DNA from: an uncultured Chloroflexota bacterium
GTDB lineage: Bacteria > Chloroflexota > Dehalococcoidia > UBA2979
Direction of reading: 5' to 3'
Length of the DNA stretch: 11,282 nucleotides
NCBI GenBank assembly: GCA_902827055.1
Contig: CADEHD010000045.1
Coordinates: 1-11,282 of the forward strand
Shown: positions 1 through 7,197 of the stretch, piece by piece
Layout: each line of letters starts with the position of its first letter
How positions within the stretch are numbered: the stretch's first letter is position 1
Made by a program: the position numbers and the translations under genes
The notes under the pieces: model-generated
What the model saw: only the letters and a program-made list of their open reading frames with translations
What the model was told of the DNA's origin: nothing
The model's database searches: none

Positions 1-25
1 CCGCGCCGGCGCCGTTCGCTCCGCG

Positions 26-1132
26 CTAGTCCCGCTCCCGTTCGCAGAGGACCATCGTGATGCGCCCATCGACGCGCGTCAGGACGAGCGTGTGCACGGG
101 ATCGCCCCCGGCGAGCCGCGCGTTCAGCCGCCGCTCGATGAGGTTCGTATCGACGGGGGCGCCGCGCCGCGTGACCTCGATGCGGCCCGTGCCGGCGGCC
201 CTGAGCAATTCGCGTGCGCCCCGCTCCGAGAAGCCGCGCTCCGCGAGGACGCGGAACCGCCTCGTGAACGGGCTCGCGGTCGGGGCGTCCGAGGAGAGGT
301 ACGCCACCTCCTCGGCGATTTGCCACGCGCCGAGCGCGCGCGCCAGCCGCCGCACGAGGCCCGCCCGCCCGATACCCGGATCGGGATCGTAGAGGTACGC
401 CCCGACCGGTCGCACTTCGGCGGGGAGGTCCGGCTCGGTCGCCGCGTGGGCCAGCGATGCGCCTGCCGGGAGCGCTGTCGCGCGCACGGTGCCGGGCGTC
501 GCCGCGCTTCCGAGCCACAGCACCGTCTCGATCAGGCGTCCGTGGAGGCTGATGAACTCGACCTCGGCGTCTGCGGGCAGCAGGTCGCGGTCGATGCCCG
601 GGGCGAGCTTGATCCCGGCGGCACCGAAGCGGCGAGCCACCTCGATGGCGGTGGCGAGGGGTGGCGACCACGCCCGCGGGTCGAGGCGCCGCCCCGTTGA
701 GTCGCGCCGCCCGGGGTCGAGCCACGCGGCATCCGCCTCGAGCGGCGGCGCCCACGCCGTGAGGTCGGCGCAGCGGGTGGTGACGCGCGACGCCACGCCG
801 CGCGCGTCCGCGTTCGCCGCCGCCATCGCGAGGCGCCCGGGATCGAGGTCCACCGCGATGACCGGCGCGTACTCGGCCAGCGCGAGCGTGTCGGCGCCCG
901 CGCCGCACCCGAGGTCGGCTACGGCGGAGCCGCCGGCCGCGTCGGCGAGGCGGGCGGCCGTGTGGCGCGCGACGGCGCCGGGTGAGGCCTGCTCGGCGGC
1001 GGCCCGGTCGAGGAACAGCGAGTCGGTGTCCGCGAGTTTGCGGGCGGCGACTCGCCGCCCCTCGAGGAGTGCGAGCACCGCTCGAGCCTGTTCGGGAGAG
1101 ACCGTTCTGCGCAGGCGGGTGTTGACGGCCAT
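26..1132 (-). CDS. Class I SAM-dependent methyltransferase with C-terminal THUMP-like domain
   Basis: This is a predicted cytoplasmic methyltransferase of the family that joins a Rossmann methyltransferase core to a C-terminal THUMP-like domain; the substrate is unknown, and RNA is a guess from the THUMP likeness. Seen in the sequence: a helical N-terminal part (1-65), SAM motif I DLGCGAGAD (73-81), the acidic strand-2 end VDLDP (94-98), the family's LDPGRR motif (139-143) and KLAPG (175-179). The C-terminal domain (about 245-365) has YLYDPDPGIGRAG and a final strand region TLVLTRVDGR. The annotated start is ATG at 1132, the only ATG/GTG/TTG start in frame, but no good ribosome site precedes it. 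The frame stays open and coding-like back to a CTG at 1243 that overlaps the upstream stop, so the true protein may be 37 residues longer. It is the last gene of a minus-strand cluster with the 269-aa and 75-aa genes. The stop is TAG at 26-28. Confidence 0.85.
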   Translation of the reverse strand: MAVNTRLRRTVSPEQARAVLALLEGRRVAARKLADTDSLFLDRAAAEQASPGAVARHTAARLADAAGGSAVADLGCGAGADTLALAEYAPVIAVDLDPGRLAMAAANADARGVASRVTTRCADLTAWAPPLEADAAWLDPGRRDSTGRRLDPRAWSPPLATAIEVARRFGAAGIKLAPGIDRDLLPADAEVEFISLHGRLIETVLWLGSAATPGTVRATALPAGASLAHAATEPDLPAEVRPVGAYLYDPDPGIGRAGLVRRLARALGAWQIAEEVAYLSSDAPTASPFTRRFRVLAERGFSERGARELLRAAGTGRIEVTRRGAPVDTNLIERRLNARLAGGDPVHTLVLTRVDGRITMVLCERERD

Positions 1133-1239
1133 CTCGGTCGCGCCGGCCTCGAGCTCCTCACGCGCGACTCGCGCCGTCGCCCGCCCCGCCGTGGAACGGA
1201 GGCACGCGGTCAGCTCGGCGTCCAGGGCGGCGTCCGAGG

Positions 1240-2049
1240 TCAGCGCGGGGGGCGGAGGGCGTACGCCAGCGGCGAGCTCAGCCAGGCCGTCTGGCCGAGG
1301 CGCTGGCGAATCGGCTCGGCGAAGGTGCGCAGCACGCCCTCGCCGGCCGCGATGGCGCGGCGGCGCGCCGTGTCATCGCCCTGCCCCGTGGCCGCGAGGT
1401 CGACGAGCCAGCTCCGCAGGCGCAGCCCCAGGGGGGTTTCGGCGGTGTCGGCGGCGAGCCACTCGATCGGTGCGTGCGTGCCGTGCTCGAGCAGGCTCGC
1501 GAGGCGGCACGCGGCGGCCGCGGCCTCCCCGGCCGCAGGGAGCGCGCCGGTGGCCAGGCCACGAATCGACTCGGCAAGCTGGAGGTACAGCGGGCGGAGC
1601 GCGCGCTCCTCGCCATCGTGCGGGAGCGCGCCGGCAGCGCGGCGAAGGATGTCGAAGCGGCGGAGTGGGTCGGCGAGCGGCAGCGCGTGGGTCAGTGTCC
1701 AGCGTGTCTCGAGGGCGCGGCGACCGACGCCATCCAGGACCAGCTCGAGCGCCTCGTACACGATCGCGACGAGTTCGCCGTCGGCACCTGCGTGCACGAA
1801 GACGCCGTCCTTCGCGAGCGGTTCACGTTGCGCGGGCGGCATGGCGCGCACATCGACGCGGTCCACGATCAGCCATGCGGCGGGGCGCGTCGCCTCCTGC
1901 AGCTCGGGCGTCAGCCAGGTCGCGGCAGGCGGGCCCACGAGCAGCAGCGCGGCGCGGGTGCGGGTCTCGGACCAGGGTGCCTCGTCGAGGATGCCGAGCG
2001 CCCAGGTACGGGCGCTCTCGGGCGCGTCGATGGTTGGTTCATCCGCCAT
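1240..2049 (-). CDS. Hypothetical protein, 269 aa; possible degenerate nucleotidyltransferase-like fold
   Basis: I do not recognise this protein with confidence. It has no signal peptide or membrane segment, so it is probably cytoplasmic. The N-terminal part (about 30-105) alternates hydrophobic strands and helices (ALLLVGPPAATWL, AAWLIVDRVDV, DGVFVHAG). The C-terminal two thirds are helical, with RWTLTHALPLADPLRRFDIL followed by LASLLEHGTHAPIEWLAADT. This layout recalls nucleotidyltransferases with a helical substrate-binding C-terminus, where a strand/GS motif is followed by an acidic pair and later a D near 'R.W....PL.D'. The canonical GS and D-x-D active site is not visible, so an active enzyme is doubtful. 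The ATG at 2049 lies 14 bases after the stop of the 75-aa gene. Its TGA at 1240-1242 overlaps a possible CTG start of the methyltransferase, so the three genes are probably co-transcribed. The existence of the gene is well supported by G/C third positions; its function is not. Confidence 0.75.
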   Translation of the reverse strand: MADEPTIDAPESARTWALGILDEAPWSETRTRAALLLVGPPAATWLTPELQEATRPAAWLIVDRVDVRAMPPAQREPLAKDGVFVHAGADGELVAIVYEALELVLDGVGRRALETRWTLTHALPLADPLRRFDILRRAAGALPHDGEERALRPLYLQLAESIRGLATGALPAAGEAAAAACRLASLLEHGTHAPIEWLAADTAETPLGLRLRSWLVDLAATGQGDDTARRRAIAAGEGVLRTFAEPIRQRLGQTAWLSSPLAYALRPPR

Positions 2050-2063
2050 CGCGCGCGCCGCCG

Positions 2064-2291
2064 TCAGCCTGAGAGCTGTCCGAGGGCCTCGAGCTGCTTC
2101 TTCACATCCTCGGCGCTCTTCATCAGGACGCGCTCGTCGATCGAGTCGAAGCCGTCGATCACGTCGTCGCCCAGGTCGTTCGCCCAGCAGATGTCGAGGA
2201 AGTCGGAGCGGCGGGCCTCGGGGACCAGGGAGAGCGTGTGCTCAACGACTGGCTCGTAGGCGCTCCAGGGTGCTGGCATAACTGGTTTCAT
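2064..2291 (-). CDS. Small acidic hypothetical protein, 75 aa
   Basis: This is an unrecognised soluble protein, predicted mostly helical and acidic, with a run SDFLDICWANDLGDDVIDGFDS (split here as SDFLDICWAND, residues 29-39, and LGDDVIDGFDS, 40-50). The C-terminus (about 55-70) is a possible amphipathic helix. There is no signal peptide or membrane segment and no metal or catalytic motif. The ATG at 2291 follows the purine-rich AAGGG directly; an in-frame ATG at 2279 gives a 71-aa protein with that AAGGG at a 12-base distance, so the exact start is uncertain. The gene sits 14 bases upstream of the 269-aa gene on the same strand and is probably the first gene of that cluster. I saw no convincing promoter in the 155 bases ahead of it. 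Confidence 0.6.
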   Translation of the reverse strand: MKPVMPAPWSAYEPVVEHTLSLVPEARRSDFLDICWANDLGDDVIDGFDSIDERVLMKSAEDVKKQLEALGQLSG

Positions 2292-2446
2292 CCCTTCGGT
2301 CTGAATTCGGAGCCTACCGTAGCAGCGGCCTGATTTCCGAGCCAGCCAGCGCCGAATGGCACGGCGCTCCCGACCACGACCGCGATAGTTGCGATTGCCT
2401 CGGTTCGTAGCGGCGCGGCGGGAGGGCGGGCGCCGTGCCCGCTGCC

Positions 2447-2716
2447 TCAGCCCTCAGTGCCGGTGCGCTCGGCGACGATCTGGCGCAGCTGCGTGACGCG
2501 CTCGGAGGTCGGTTCGTGCTCGGGTGGGGGGCTCTCGACGAAGGCCCGCAACCCCTCGAGCAGCGCGGTGGCACCCCCGTAGGCGATGAACCACTCGACG
2601 CCCTGGAGGAGGCTGAGAAGGGTGCGGTTGCCGCGGTCGCGGCTGCGCACGTATCCCCACAGGCACCCGGCGAGGAACGCCGCAGCGGCGAATCGCAGCT
2701 GCTGTTTGCCGTCCAT
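2447..2716 (-). CDS. Small membrane protein of unknown function, 89 aa
   Basis: I do not recognise the family. The start chosen is ATG at 2716, preceded by the purine-rich GGGGAC two bases upstream. The protein opens MDGKQQLRFAAAAFLAGCLWG, with a hydrophobic segment at about 8-22, then a basic turn (RSRDRGNR, 24-31). A second moderately hydrophobic stretch (LLSLLQGVEWFIAYGGATALL, about 33-53) follows, ending in a polar, charged tail with PPPEHEP (63-69) and a short helix (RVTQLRQIVAERT). This suggests one or two membrane spans with the tail in the cytoplasm. An in-frame ATG at 2749 would add 11 residues but has no ribosome site; the frame stays open still further but the composition there no longer looks coding. 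It is divergent from the large permease, 133 bases apart, and lies 155 bases upstream of the 75-aa gene. Confidence 0.6.
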   Translation of the reverse strand: MDGKQQLRFAAAAFLAGCLWGYVRSRDRGNRTLLSLLQGVEWFIAYGGATALLEGLRAFVESPPPEHEPTSERVTQLRQIVAERTGTEG

Positions 2717-2836
2717 AAGTCCCCGTCCCCAGTGCCCGCCAGCTCCCATGCTAAACGGGAGGGCGACCGCCGTACAGTCACCTCGTCGCGCGCGAGGCTG
2801 AGGGCGGCGGGGGCGCGGCGCCGAGGCGGGCGGCGC

Positions 2837-2849
2837 TACACTGGCGCCC
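2837..2849 (+). promoter_or_regulatory. Candidate -10 element for a leaderless permease transcript
   Basis: TACACT at 2837-2842 fits the TANNNT consensus and ends 7 bases before the GTG start at 2850. That is the geometry of leaderless transcription, where the mRNA begins at the start codon. No Shine-Dalgarno sequence lies in the bases just before the GTG. No convincing -35 box is seen 16-18 bases upstream, which is commonly the case for such -10-driven starts in high-GC bacteria. Confidence 0.45.
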
Positions 2850-5800
2850 GTGAGTGCCCTCCTCGCGGCCTGGTGGTTGCTGCCCGCACGCCTGCGAGGG
2901 AACTGGCGACTCCTCCTCGTGGCGGGCGTGGGCGTGCTCGCCGCATCCTCCTTGCTGGCGGCCGCCCCCATCTACACGAGCGCCATGTCCGCGCTCGGTC
3001 TCCAGTACCGCCTCGCCACCGCGCTCGGCGACGACCGCCTGCAGTCCGTCACCCTCGAGGGCCTCCTGACGACGCCGCGCGACGACGCGCGACGCACCGC
3101 GCTGGACGAGGTCCTCGAGGCGCGGCTCGGTTGGCTGGGCGCCGGGCTGGTCCGTGCCGACCGCTCCGATCGCCTCGAGGCGCGCCTCGGCGGCGGCTCG
3201 CCAGCGCCCGCTCCCGACTGGGCGGCGTACGTGCACGCGCTCGGGGACCTCGAGGCGCTGGTGAGCGTGGTCGAGGGGCGGCTGCCGCAGCCCGGTGGGC
3301 CTCGGCCGGAGGCGGTGCTGTTCGCCGGATTCGAGCGCCACGTCGCCCTCGGGAGCACGGTCTCGCTGCGGGCGGGCGGGTTCGACGACTGCCAGCGCCG
3401 CCCTGTCTCCGAGGATCCCGACGAGGCGCGTGCCGAGGTGCAGTGCCGGCCAACCACTCGAGCGACGCCCGGCCTCGACGTGACCGTGGTTGGATTCGTG
3501 CGACCGCTCGACGTCGATCACCCCGCGTGGGCGCTTGCGGGTGCCGCCCTCGAGGTCCCCGAGCGGCCTCTGTATGCGACGGGTCCCGGCGTGTCGCCGC
3601 GCGATCGCGCCGAGGCCGCGGCGGGGGTGGGGTCGCTGCCGCTGCTTGTGCCTGCCGAGGCGTTGGCGGGCGTGTTCGCGACCTCGGCGCCGACGCTGAC
3701 GTGGCGGCATCGCGCGGGCTTCCTCGTGGAGCCATCCCGCGTCGGGCTGACCGAGGTGACGCGCGCCCTGTCCGAGTACGAGGCGTTGCGCACCGACCTC
3801 GAGGACCGCCTGGATGTGGGCCCCGCCTACACGCTGCCGGTCGTGACCGCGCTCGCGCAGTTCGAGGGGAGCCGATCCTTCAACCAGGTGCCGCTCCTGA
3901 TCATGCTGCTGCAGATCGCCGGCATCGCGCTGTACTACCTCGTGATCGTGGCGCAGGTCATGGTGGATCGTGAGTCCGAGGAGCTGGGCGTCCTCGGCAG
4001 CCGCGGGGCCAGCGCCGGGCAGGTCAGCGTGGTCCACGCCATCGAGGCGTGCATCGTGGCGGTGCCGGCCGCGGCCATCGCACCGCTGGTCGCCGCTGGA
4101 GGCGTCGGACTGCTGGGCTGGACGCCGGCCTTCGAGTCGCTCTCCGGGGGGCGGTTGCTGGCGGCGAGTGCGCCGCCGCTGGCGTATCTCCTGTCCGCCG
4201 GCGCGGGGCTCCTGGCCATCGTCGCGATGATCCTGCCCGTGGCCCTGGGCTCGGATCGCACGATCATGGCCATCGAGCGGTCTGGTGCCCGACCAGCCAC
4301 CCGCTCGTTCCTGCAGCGCTACTACATCGATGTGGGCGTGGTCGTCCTCGCAGGGCTGCTCCTCTGGGAACTGCAGCGACGCGGGACGGTGTTCTCCGCG
4401 GATGCCGTGGGCGGCTGGGCGAGCGACCCACTGCTGCTCGCCGCGCCGTTCGTGACTGCCCTCGCAGCGGCGGCGCTCTTGCTGCGCTTCTATCCCCCGC
4501 TCCTGCGTGTGAGTGCGGCGGTGTTCGGACTGGGGCGCAGCGCGGCCCTCGCGATTGGTCTGCGCCGCGCGGCGCGAGCGCCGGCCGCGTACGCGCGCGT
4601 CCTGCTCCTCATCGTGCTTGCCCTCGCGGTGGGGACCTTCGCTGCGTCATACGGCCCCACGGTGCAGGCCTCGCGCGAGGACCGCACCCGCTACGAGGCA
4701 GGTGCGGACCTCCGCCTGTCGCTCTCCAGCATCACGGCTGGCGACGTCGATGCGCTGGCCGCGAAGGTCGGCGCCGTCGAGGGGGTGGCGGAGGCGGTGC
4801 TGGCGACGCGCACGGTGCTCACTACCTCCGGCGGCACGTCGCTCGCGACACTCGGTGTCGAGGCCGAGCGTGTCGCTGGCGCGGCCTGGTTCCGCGAGGA
4901 CTTCGCGGCCGAGCCGCTGGCGGCGCTCGCGCGGCGCCTGCAGAGCGCGGTGCCGCCGGGCGGGGGCATCGAGTTGCCCGCCAACGCCACCGGCATCGAG
5001 GTGTCCGCGTTCAGCGAGGGCACGCGGTCGTTCAGCGTGATCTGGGCGCGCGTCCGCGACGCCACGGGGCGCTACGCGAACGTGGACATGGGCGGTTCGG
5101 CCGTCGAGGGCTGGGCGACGCTCGAAGCGCGCTTCCCCGAGGACCTGGTGCCGCCGCTGCACTTCAGTGGCCTGCTGATCACGGACGCGCGCGGCGTGGG
5201 CGTCCAGCGCCAGGGCAGCTACTACTTCGATGACGTGCGTGTGCTCGTCTCGGGAGGGGCGCCGCAACTCATCGATGACTTCGAGGCGCGGCTGGGCTGG
5301 GTCCATTTCGCCGACCAGCGCAGCGCCGAGCGCCTCGAGCGGTCCGAGGAGCGGGCGCGCTCGGGCACGCACTCGCTGCGCTGGCAGTGGACGCCGGGGG
5401 CACCGGACGGACGCCGCCTGCTCGCGATCAACCCGGGGAACGTCCCGCTCTCGGCGGTGGCATCGGAGTCCGCGCTCGCGGGGCTCGGCGTCACGGTGGG
5501 CGAGACGGTCACGCTCCACCTCAACGGCGTGCGCGTGCCGTTGACGGTCCGCGCCCAGGCAGCGCTGTTCCCCACGCTCGATGCCGAGCCGGGGTTCGTG
5601 GTCGTGAACCGGCGCGACCTCGAGGCGTTGGCGCAGCTCCTCGAGTCCCCCACGGCGCGTGGGCCCGGTGAGCTCTGGGTGCGCCTCGATGCGGGCGACG
5701 CGGGCGACGCGGCGGGTGACGACGATGGGCGGGTCGCGGTGACCGAGGCGATTCGCGCTGTGGTGGGGTCCGCAGCCGTCGACGGTGCCGGGCGCGACGC

Positions 5801-6269
5801 GGGCACGGCCATCGAGGAGACGCGGGCCGACCCAACGCTGCAGGCATCGGGGAGCGGCATCCTGGGCGGCGCGTTCGCCGCGGTGCTTGCGCTGTCGCTG
5901 CTGGGGTTCGTCGTGGCGGTGACTGCTCGCGAGCGGGCGCGGCTCATCGAGGTCGCGGTGCTCCGCGCCGTGGGATTGTCGCGCGGCGAGTTGCTGCGCA
6001 GCCTGCTCGTGGAGTGGGGGACGGTGGTGGTCGCGGGCGTGGCGCTCGGCATCGTGCTCGGTCGTCGCGTGGCCGGTGTGATGATGGCGTTCCTCGACGT
6101 GACCGAGACCGGGACGCGCGCGGTCCCGCCCTTCATCGTGCAGACCAGCTGGGCCGCGGTCGGGCTCGGGGCACTGTTGCTCGTGGTTGGCGTCGGCGTC
6201 GGCACGGTCCTGGTGTGGCGCACCTCGATGCGCGCGGCCGACGCCGCTCAGCTGCGGCTGACACGCTAG
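2850..6269 (+). CDS. FtsX/MacB-type ABC transporter permease with large embedded extracytoplasmic region
   Basis: This is an inner-membrane permease of the FtsX-like superfamily, which normally works with a MacB/LolD-type ATPase in moving lipids, peptides or drugs or in mechanotransmission. About ten hydrophobic segments are visible: 18-40, 346-370, 398-424, 442-466, 490-507, 526-546, 582-602, 1004-1026, 1055-1080 and 1100-1123. The first is followed by AAPIYTSAM, typical of long permeases of this type, and then a large external domain (45-340). FtsX motifs recur: ESEELGVLGSRGASAGQ (375-391) and ARLIEVAVLRAVGLSRGEL (1030-1048), matching the cytosolic coupling-helix region. The second external region (605-1000) contains a stretch like a jelly-roll carbohydrate-binding domain, with FSGLLITDARG and GSYYFDDVRVLV (772-800). 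A short low-complexity tract, AGDAGDAAGDDD (948-959), comes from a tandem GCGGGCGAC. The start is GTG. No ATPase gene is near, so the partner is presumably encoded elsewhere. The substrate is unknown. Confidence 0.85.
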   Translation: MSALLAAWWLLPARLRGNWRLLLVAGVGVLAASSLLAAAPIYTSAMSALGLQYRLATALGDDRLQSVTLEGLLTTPRDDARRTALDEVLEARLGWLGAGLVRADRSDRLEARLGGGSPAPAPDWAAYVHALGDLEALVSVVEGRLPQPGGPRPEAVLFAGFERHVALGSTVSLRAGGFDDCQRRPVSEDPDEARAEVQCRPTTRATPGLDVTVVGFVRPLDVDHPAWALAGAALEVPERPLYATGPGVSPRDRAEAAAGVGSLPLLVPAEALAGVFATSAPTLTWRHRAGFLVEPSRVGLTEVTRALSEYEALRTDLEDRLDVGPAYTLPVVTALAQFEGSRSFNQVPLLIMLLQIAGIALYYLVIVAQVMVDRESEELGVLGSRGASAGQVSVVHAIEACIVAVPAAAIAPLVAAGGVGLLGWTPAFESLSGGRLLAASAPPLAYLLSAGAGLLAIVAMILPVALGSDRTIMAIERSGARPATRSFLQRYYIDVGVVVLAGLLLWELQRRGTVFSADAVGGWASDPLLLAAPFVTALAAAALLLRFYPPLLRVSAAVFGLGRSAALAIGLRRAARAPAAYARVLLLIVLALAVGTFAASYGPTVQASREDRTRYEAGADLRLSLSSITAGDVDALAAKVGAVEGVAEAVLATRTVLTTSGGTSLATLGVEAERVAGAAWFREDFAAEPLAALARRLQSAVPPGGGIELPANATGIEVSAFSEGTRSFSVIWARVRDATGRYANVDMGGSAVEGWATLEARFPEDLVPPLHFSGLLITDARGVGVQRQGSYYFDDVRVLVSGGAPQLIDDFEARLGWVHFADQRSAERLERSEERARSGTHSLRWQWTPGAPDGRRLLAINPGNVPLSAVASESALAGLGVTVGETVTLHLNGVRVPLTVRAQAALFPTLDAEPGFVVVNRRDLEALAQLLESPTARGPGELWVRLDAGDAGDAAGDDDGRVAVTEAIRAVVGSAAVDGAGRDAGTAIEETRADPTLQASGSGILGGAFAAVLALSLLGFVVAVTARERARLIEVAVLRAVGLSRGELLRSLLVEWGTVVVAGVALGIVLGRRVAGVMMAFLDVTETGTRAVPPFIVQTSWAAVGLGALLLVVGVGVGTVLVWRTSMRAADAAQLRLTR

Positions 6270-6275
6270 GTTCCG

Positions 6276-6308
6276 CGCGCCCCCGCTGCCTCGTGCTAGC
6301 GGGGCGCG
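6276..6308. terminator. GC-rich hairpin between convergent genes
   Basis: CCCCGCT (6281-6287) pairs with AGCGGGG (6298-6304). After a one-base bulge the stem extends by four more G-C pairs (6276-6279 with 6305-6308), leaving a 10-base loop. It sits between the permease stop (6269) and the stop of the convergent 154-aa gene (6296-6298) and overlaps the end of the latter. There is no T-tract on either side, so it is at most a weak bidirectional terminator. Confidence 0.4.
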
Positions 6309-6760
6309 GTGGTCCCTTCGGTCTCGGCGCGGAGGATCGCGAGGGCGCGTGTGCCGTCGACGCGGACGACCACCTGGTCGCCGCTCTGCAGCGGGCGGTT
6401 CGCGGCCTCGATGCGGTAGAGGCGCTGGCTTCCGGTGAGGTCCACGTCGGTGCGGGTGGCGTTCTCCACAAGCGCGAACGCGCCCGTCTGCGACTCGGCC
6501 ACGGTGCCCTGCTGCAGGACGTCACCCTGGAGCGCCGGCGGGCCGCCGAAGCCGGTGAACCCGCCCCGCGAGGGCAGGCCGCGCTCAGTTGCGCCTGGAA
6601 GGCTCTCCGGGCTCACGAGGCGCAGCTCACTGGCTGCGGGCCGGCTCGCCCAGGCGCCCAGCCTCAGCCCCCCGATGACGCCGATGACGAGCGTGATTGC
6701 GAGCGCGCTCCCCAGCAGGAGCGTGAGTGCGCGCGGGCTCAGGCGGGTGCTCTCGGTCAC
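6296..6760 (-). CDS. Membrane-anchored protein with DUF5666-like beta-rich domain, 154 aa
   Basis: The protein has a short cytoplasmic start, one membrane segment (about 11-33, LTLLLGSALAITLVIGVIGG) and an external part. The external part begins with a Gly/Pro-rich linker (about 50-78, with SRGGFTGFGGPPA). A compact beta-rich region follows (79-146): GDVLQQGTVAES, FALVENATRT, RLYRIEAANRPLQSGDQVVVRV, ALAILRAE. The pattern of a GTV strand, a short turn and then 'L..GD.V.VR' resembles the DUF5666 type of OB-like domain, an uncharacterised family of envelope proteins. This assignment is from pattern only. The start is GTG at 6760, which overlaps the stop of the upstream 125-aa gene as GTGA, so translation is probably coupled. 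No enzyme motif is visible. The two neighbours probably act together at the outer face of the membrane. Confidence 0.65.
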   Translation of the reverse strand: MTESTRLSPRALTLLLGSALAITLVIGVIGGLRLGAWASRPAASELRLVSPESLPGATERGLPSRGGFTGFGGPPALQGDVLQQGTVAESQTGAFALVENATRTDVDLTGSQRLYRIEAANRPLQSGDQVVVRVDGTRALAILRAETEGTTAPR

Positions 6761-7134
6761 GGCGATGTCTCGACGAACACCACGCCGGTGAGGACGAACC
6801 CGCTCTCGGTCCGGTTACCCCCAAGGTTGCCGCCAGCGCCGGTCGGCACCTCGCGGACGGGGACGAGCGCTTCGACTGGCGTGTCCGCCGTCCGGGTCAG
6901 CCGCGTGACGCCGTTCGCCGTGGCGACCTCGATGAAGTCGCTGCCAACAGCGGTGACGGCGCCGCGGAGGTCGCGCTCCGCCGCTACGGGAGCAGCCTGC
7001 AGCGTCGTGCTGGTCACGGGGGCGGCTGGCTCATGGGCGTAGATGAATCCGCCGAGGACGCCCACCGCGAACACGCTGAGGACGGCGGCGAGCAGTGCAA
7101 CCACCGAGCCGCGACTCGGCAGCTGGGCGTTCAC
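6757..7134 (-). CDS. Membrane-anchored protein with DUF5666-like domain, 125 aa
   Basis: The architecture parallels the gene that follows it: an N-terminal membrane anchor (about 10-33, VVALLAAVLSVFAVGVLGGF), an Ala/Pro/Thr-rich linker (34-53) and a beta-rich external domain (55-123). That domain reads LRGAVTAVGSDFIEVATANGVTRL, with the strand pattern 'G.V..V....I.V.T..G...L' that characterises DUF5666-like domains. A glycine-rich loop (99-107, GAGGNLGGN) precedes the last strand FVLTGVVFVE. There is no lipobox cysteine, so it is tethered by the transmembrane helix. The start is GTG at 7134 with no clear ribosome site. Its TGA overlaps the GTG of the 154-aa gene. The pair may have arisen by duplication. 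It lies 63 bases downstream of the zinc-ribbon gene. The function is unknown. Confidence 0.65.
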   Translation of the reverse strand: MNAQLPSRGSVVALLAAVLSVFAVGVLGGFIYAHEPAAPVTSTTLQAAPVAAERDLRGAVTAVGSDFIEVATANGVTRLTRTADTPVEALVPVREVPTGAGGNLGGNRTESGFVLTGVVFVETSP

Positions 7135-7157
7135 CGGTCAGTGCGGCCTGATGCGAA

Positions 7158-7189
7158 GGTACTCGGCGCGAGGCGCGACGCGAGGTACC
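7158..7189. terminator. Imperfect intergenic hairpin after the zinc-ribbon gene
   Basis: GGTAC (7158-7162) pairs with GTACC (7185-7189), and the stem continues as TCG with CGA after a one-base bulge. The interior contains CGCG repeats that could pair further. It lies 9 bases beyond the stop of the zinc-ribbon gene on the minus strand and upstream of the DUF5666-like pair. With no T-tract, it may reduce read-through or be a processing site rather than a full terminator. Confidence 0.3.
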
Positions 7190-7197
7190 GGGAGCGC

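Noticed and set aside
489..2072. Open plus-strand frame of 527 codons opposite the methyltransferase and the 269-aa gene
   Set aside because: It is rich in Arg, Ser and Ala without domains and lies antisense to genes with recognisable motifs and proper third-position bias; it is a by-product of high G+C.
2292..2446. Possible promoter or RNA element in the 155-base gap before the 75-aa gene
   Set aside because: Only weak -10-like strings (TACGGT, TAGGCT) with no matching -35 box and no stable structure stood out.
2717..2971. Upstream extension of the 89-aa membrane protein to ATG 2749 or 2971
   Set aside because: The added residues are Arg/Pro/Ala-rich and overlap the permease start; no ribosome site precedes either ATG, while ATG 2716 gives a compact membrane protein.
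2778..4037. Open minus-strand frame of 419 codons opposite the permease
   Set aside because: Low-complexity Arg/Gly/His-rich translation with no hydrophobic or domain pattern; the permease on the plus strand is clearly the gene.
5691..5720. Tandem GCGGGCGAC repeat
   Set aside because: It has only two exact copies and is in frame inside the permease (AGDAGDAAGDDD); an ordinary low-complexity loop.
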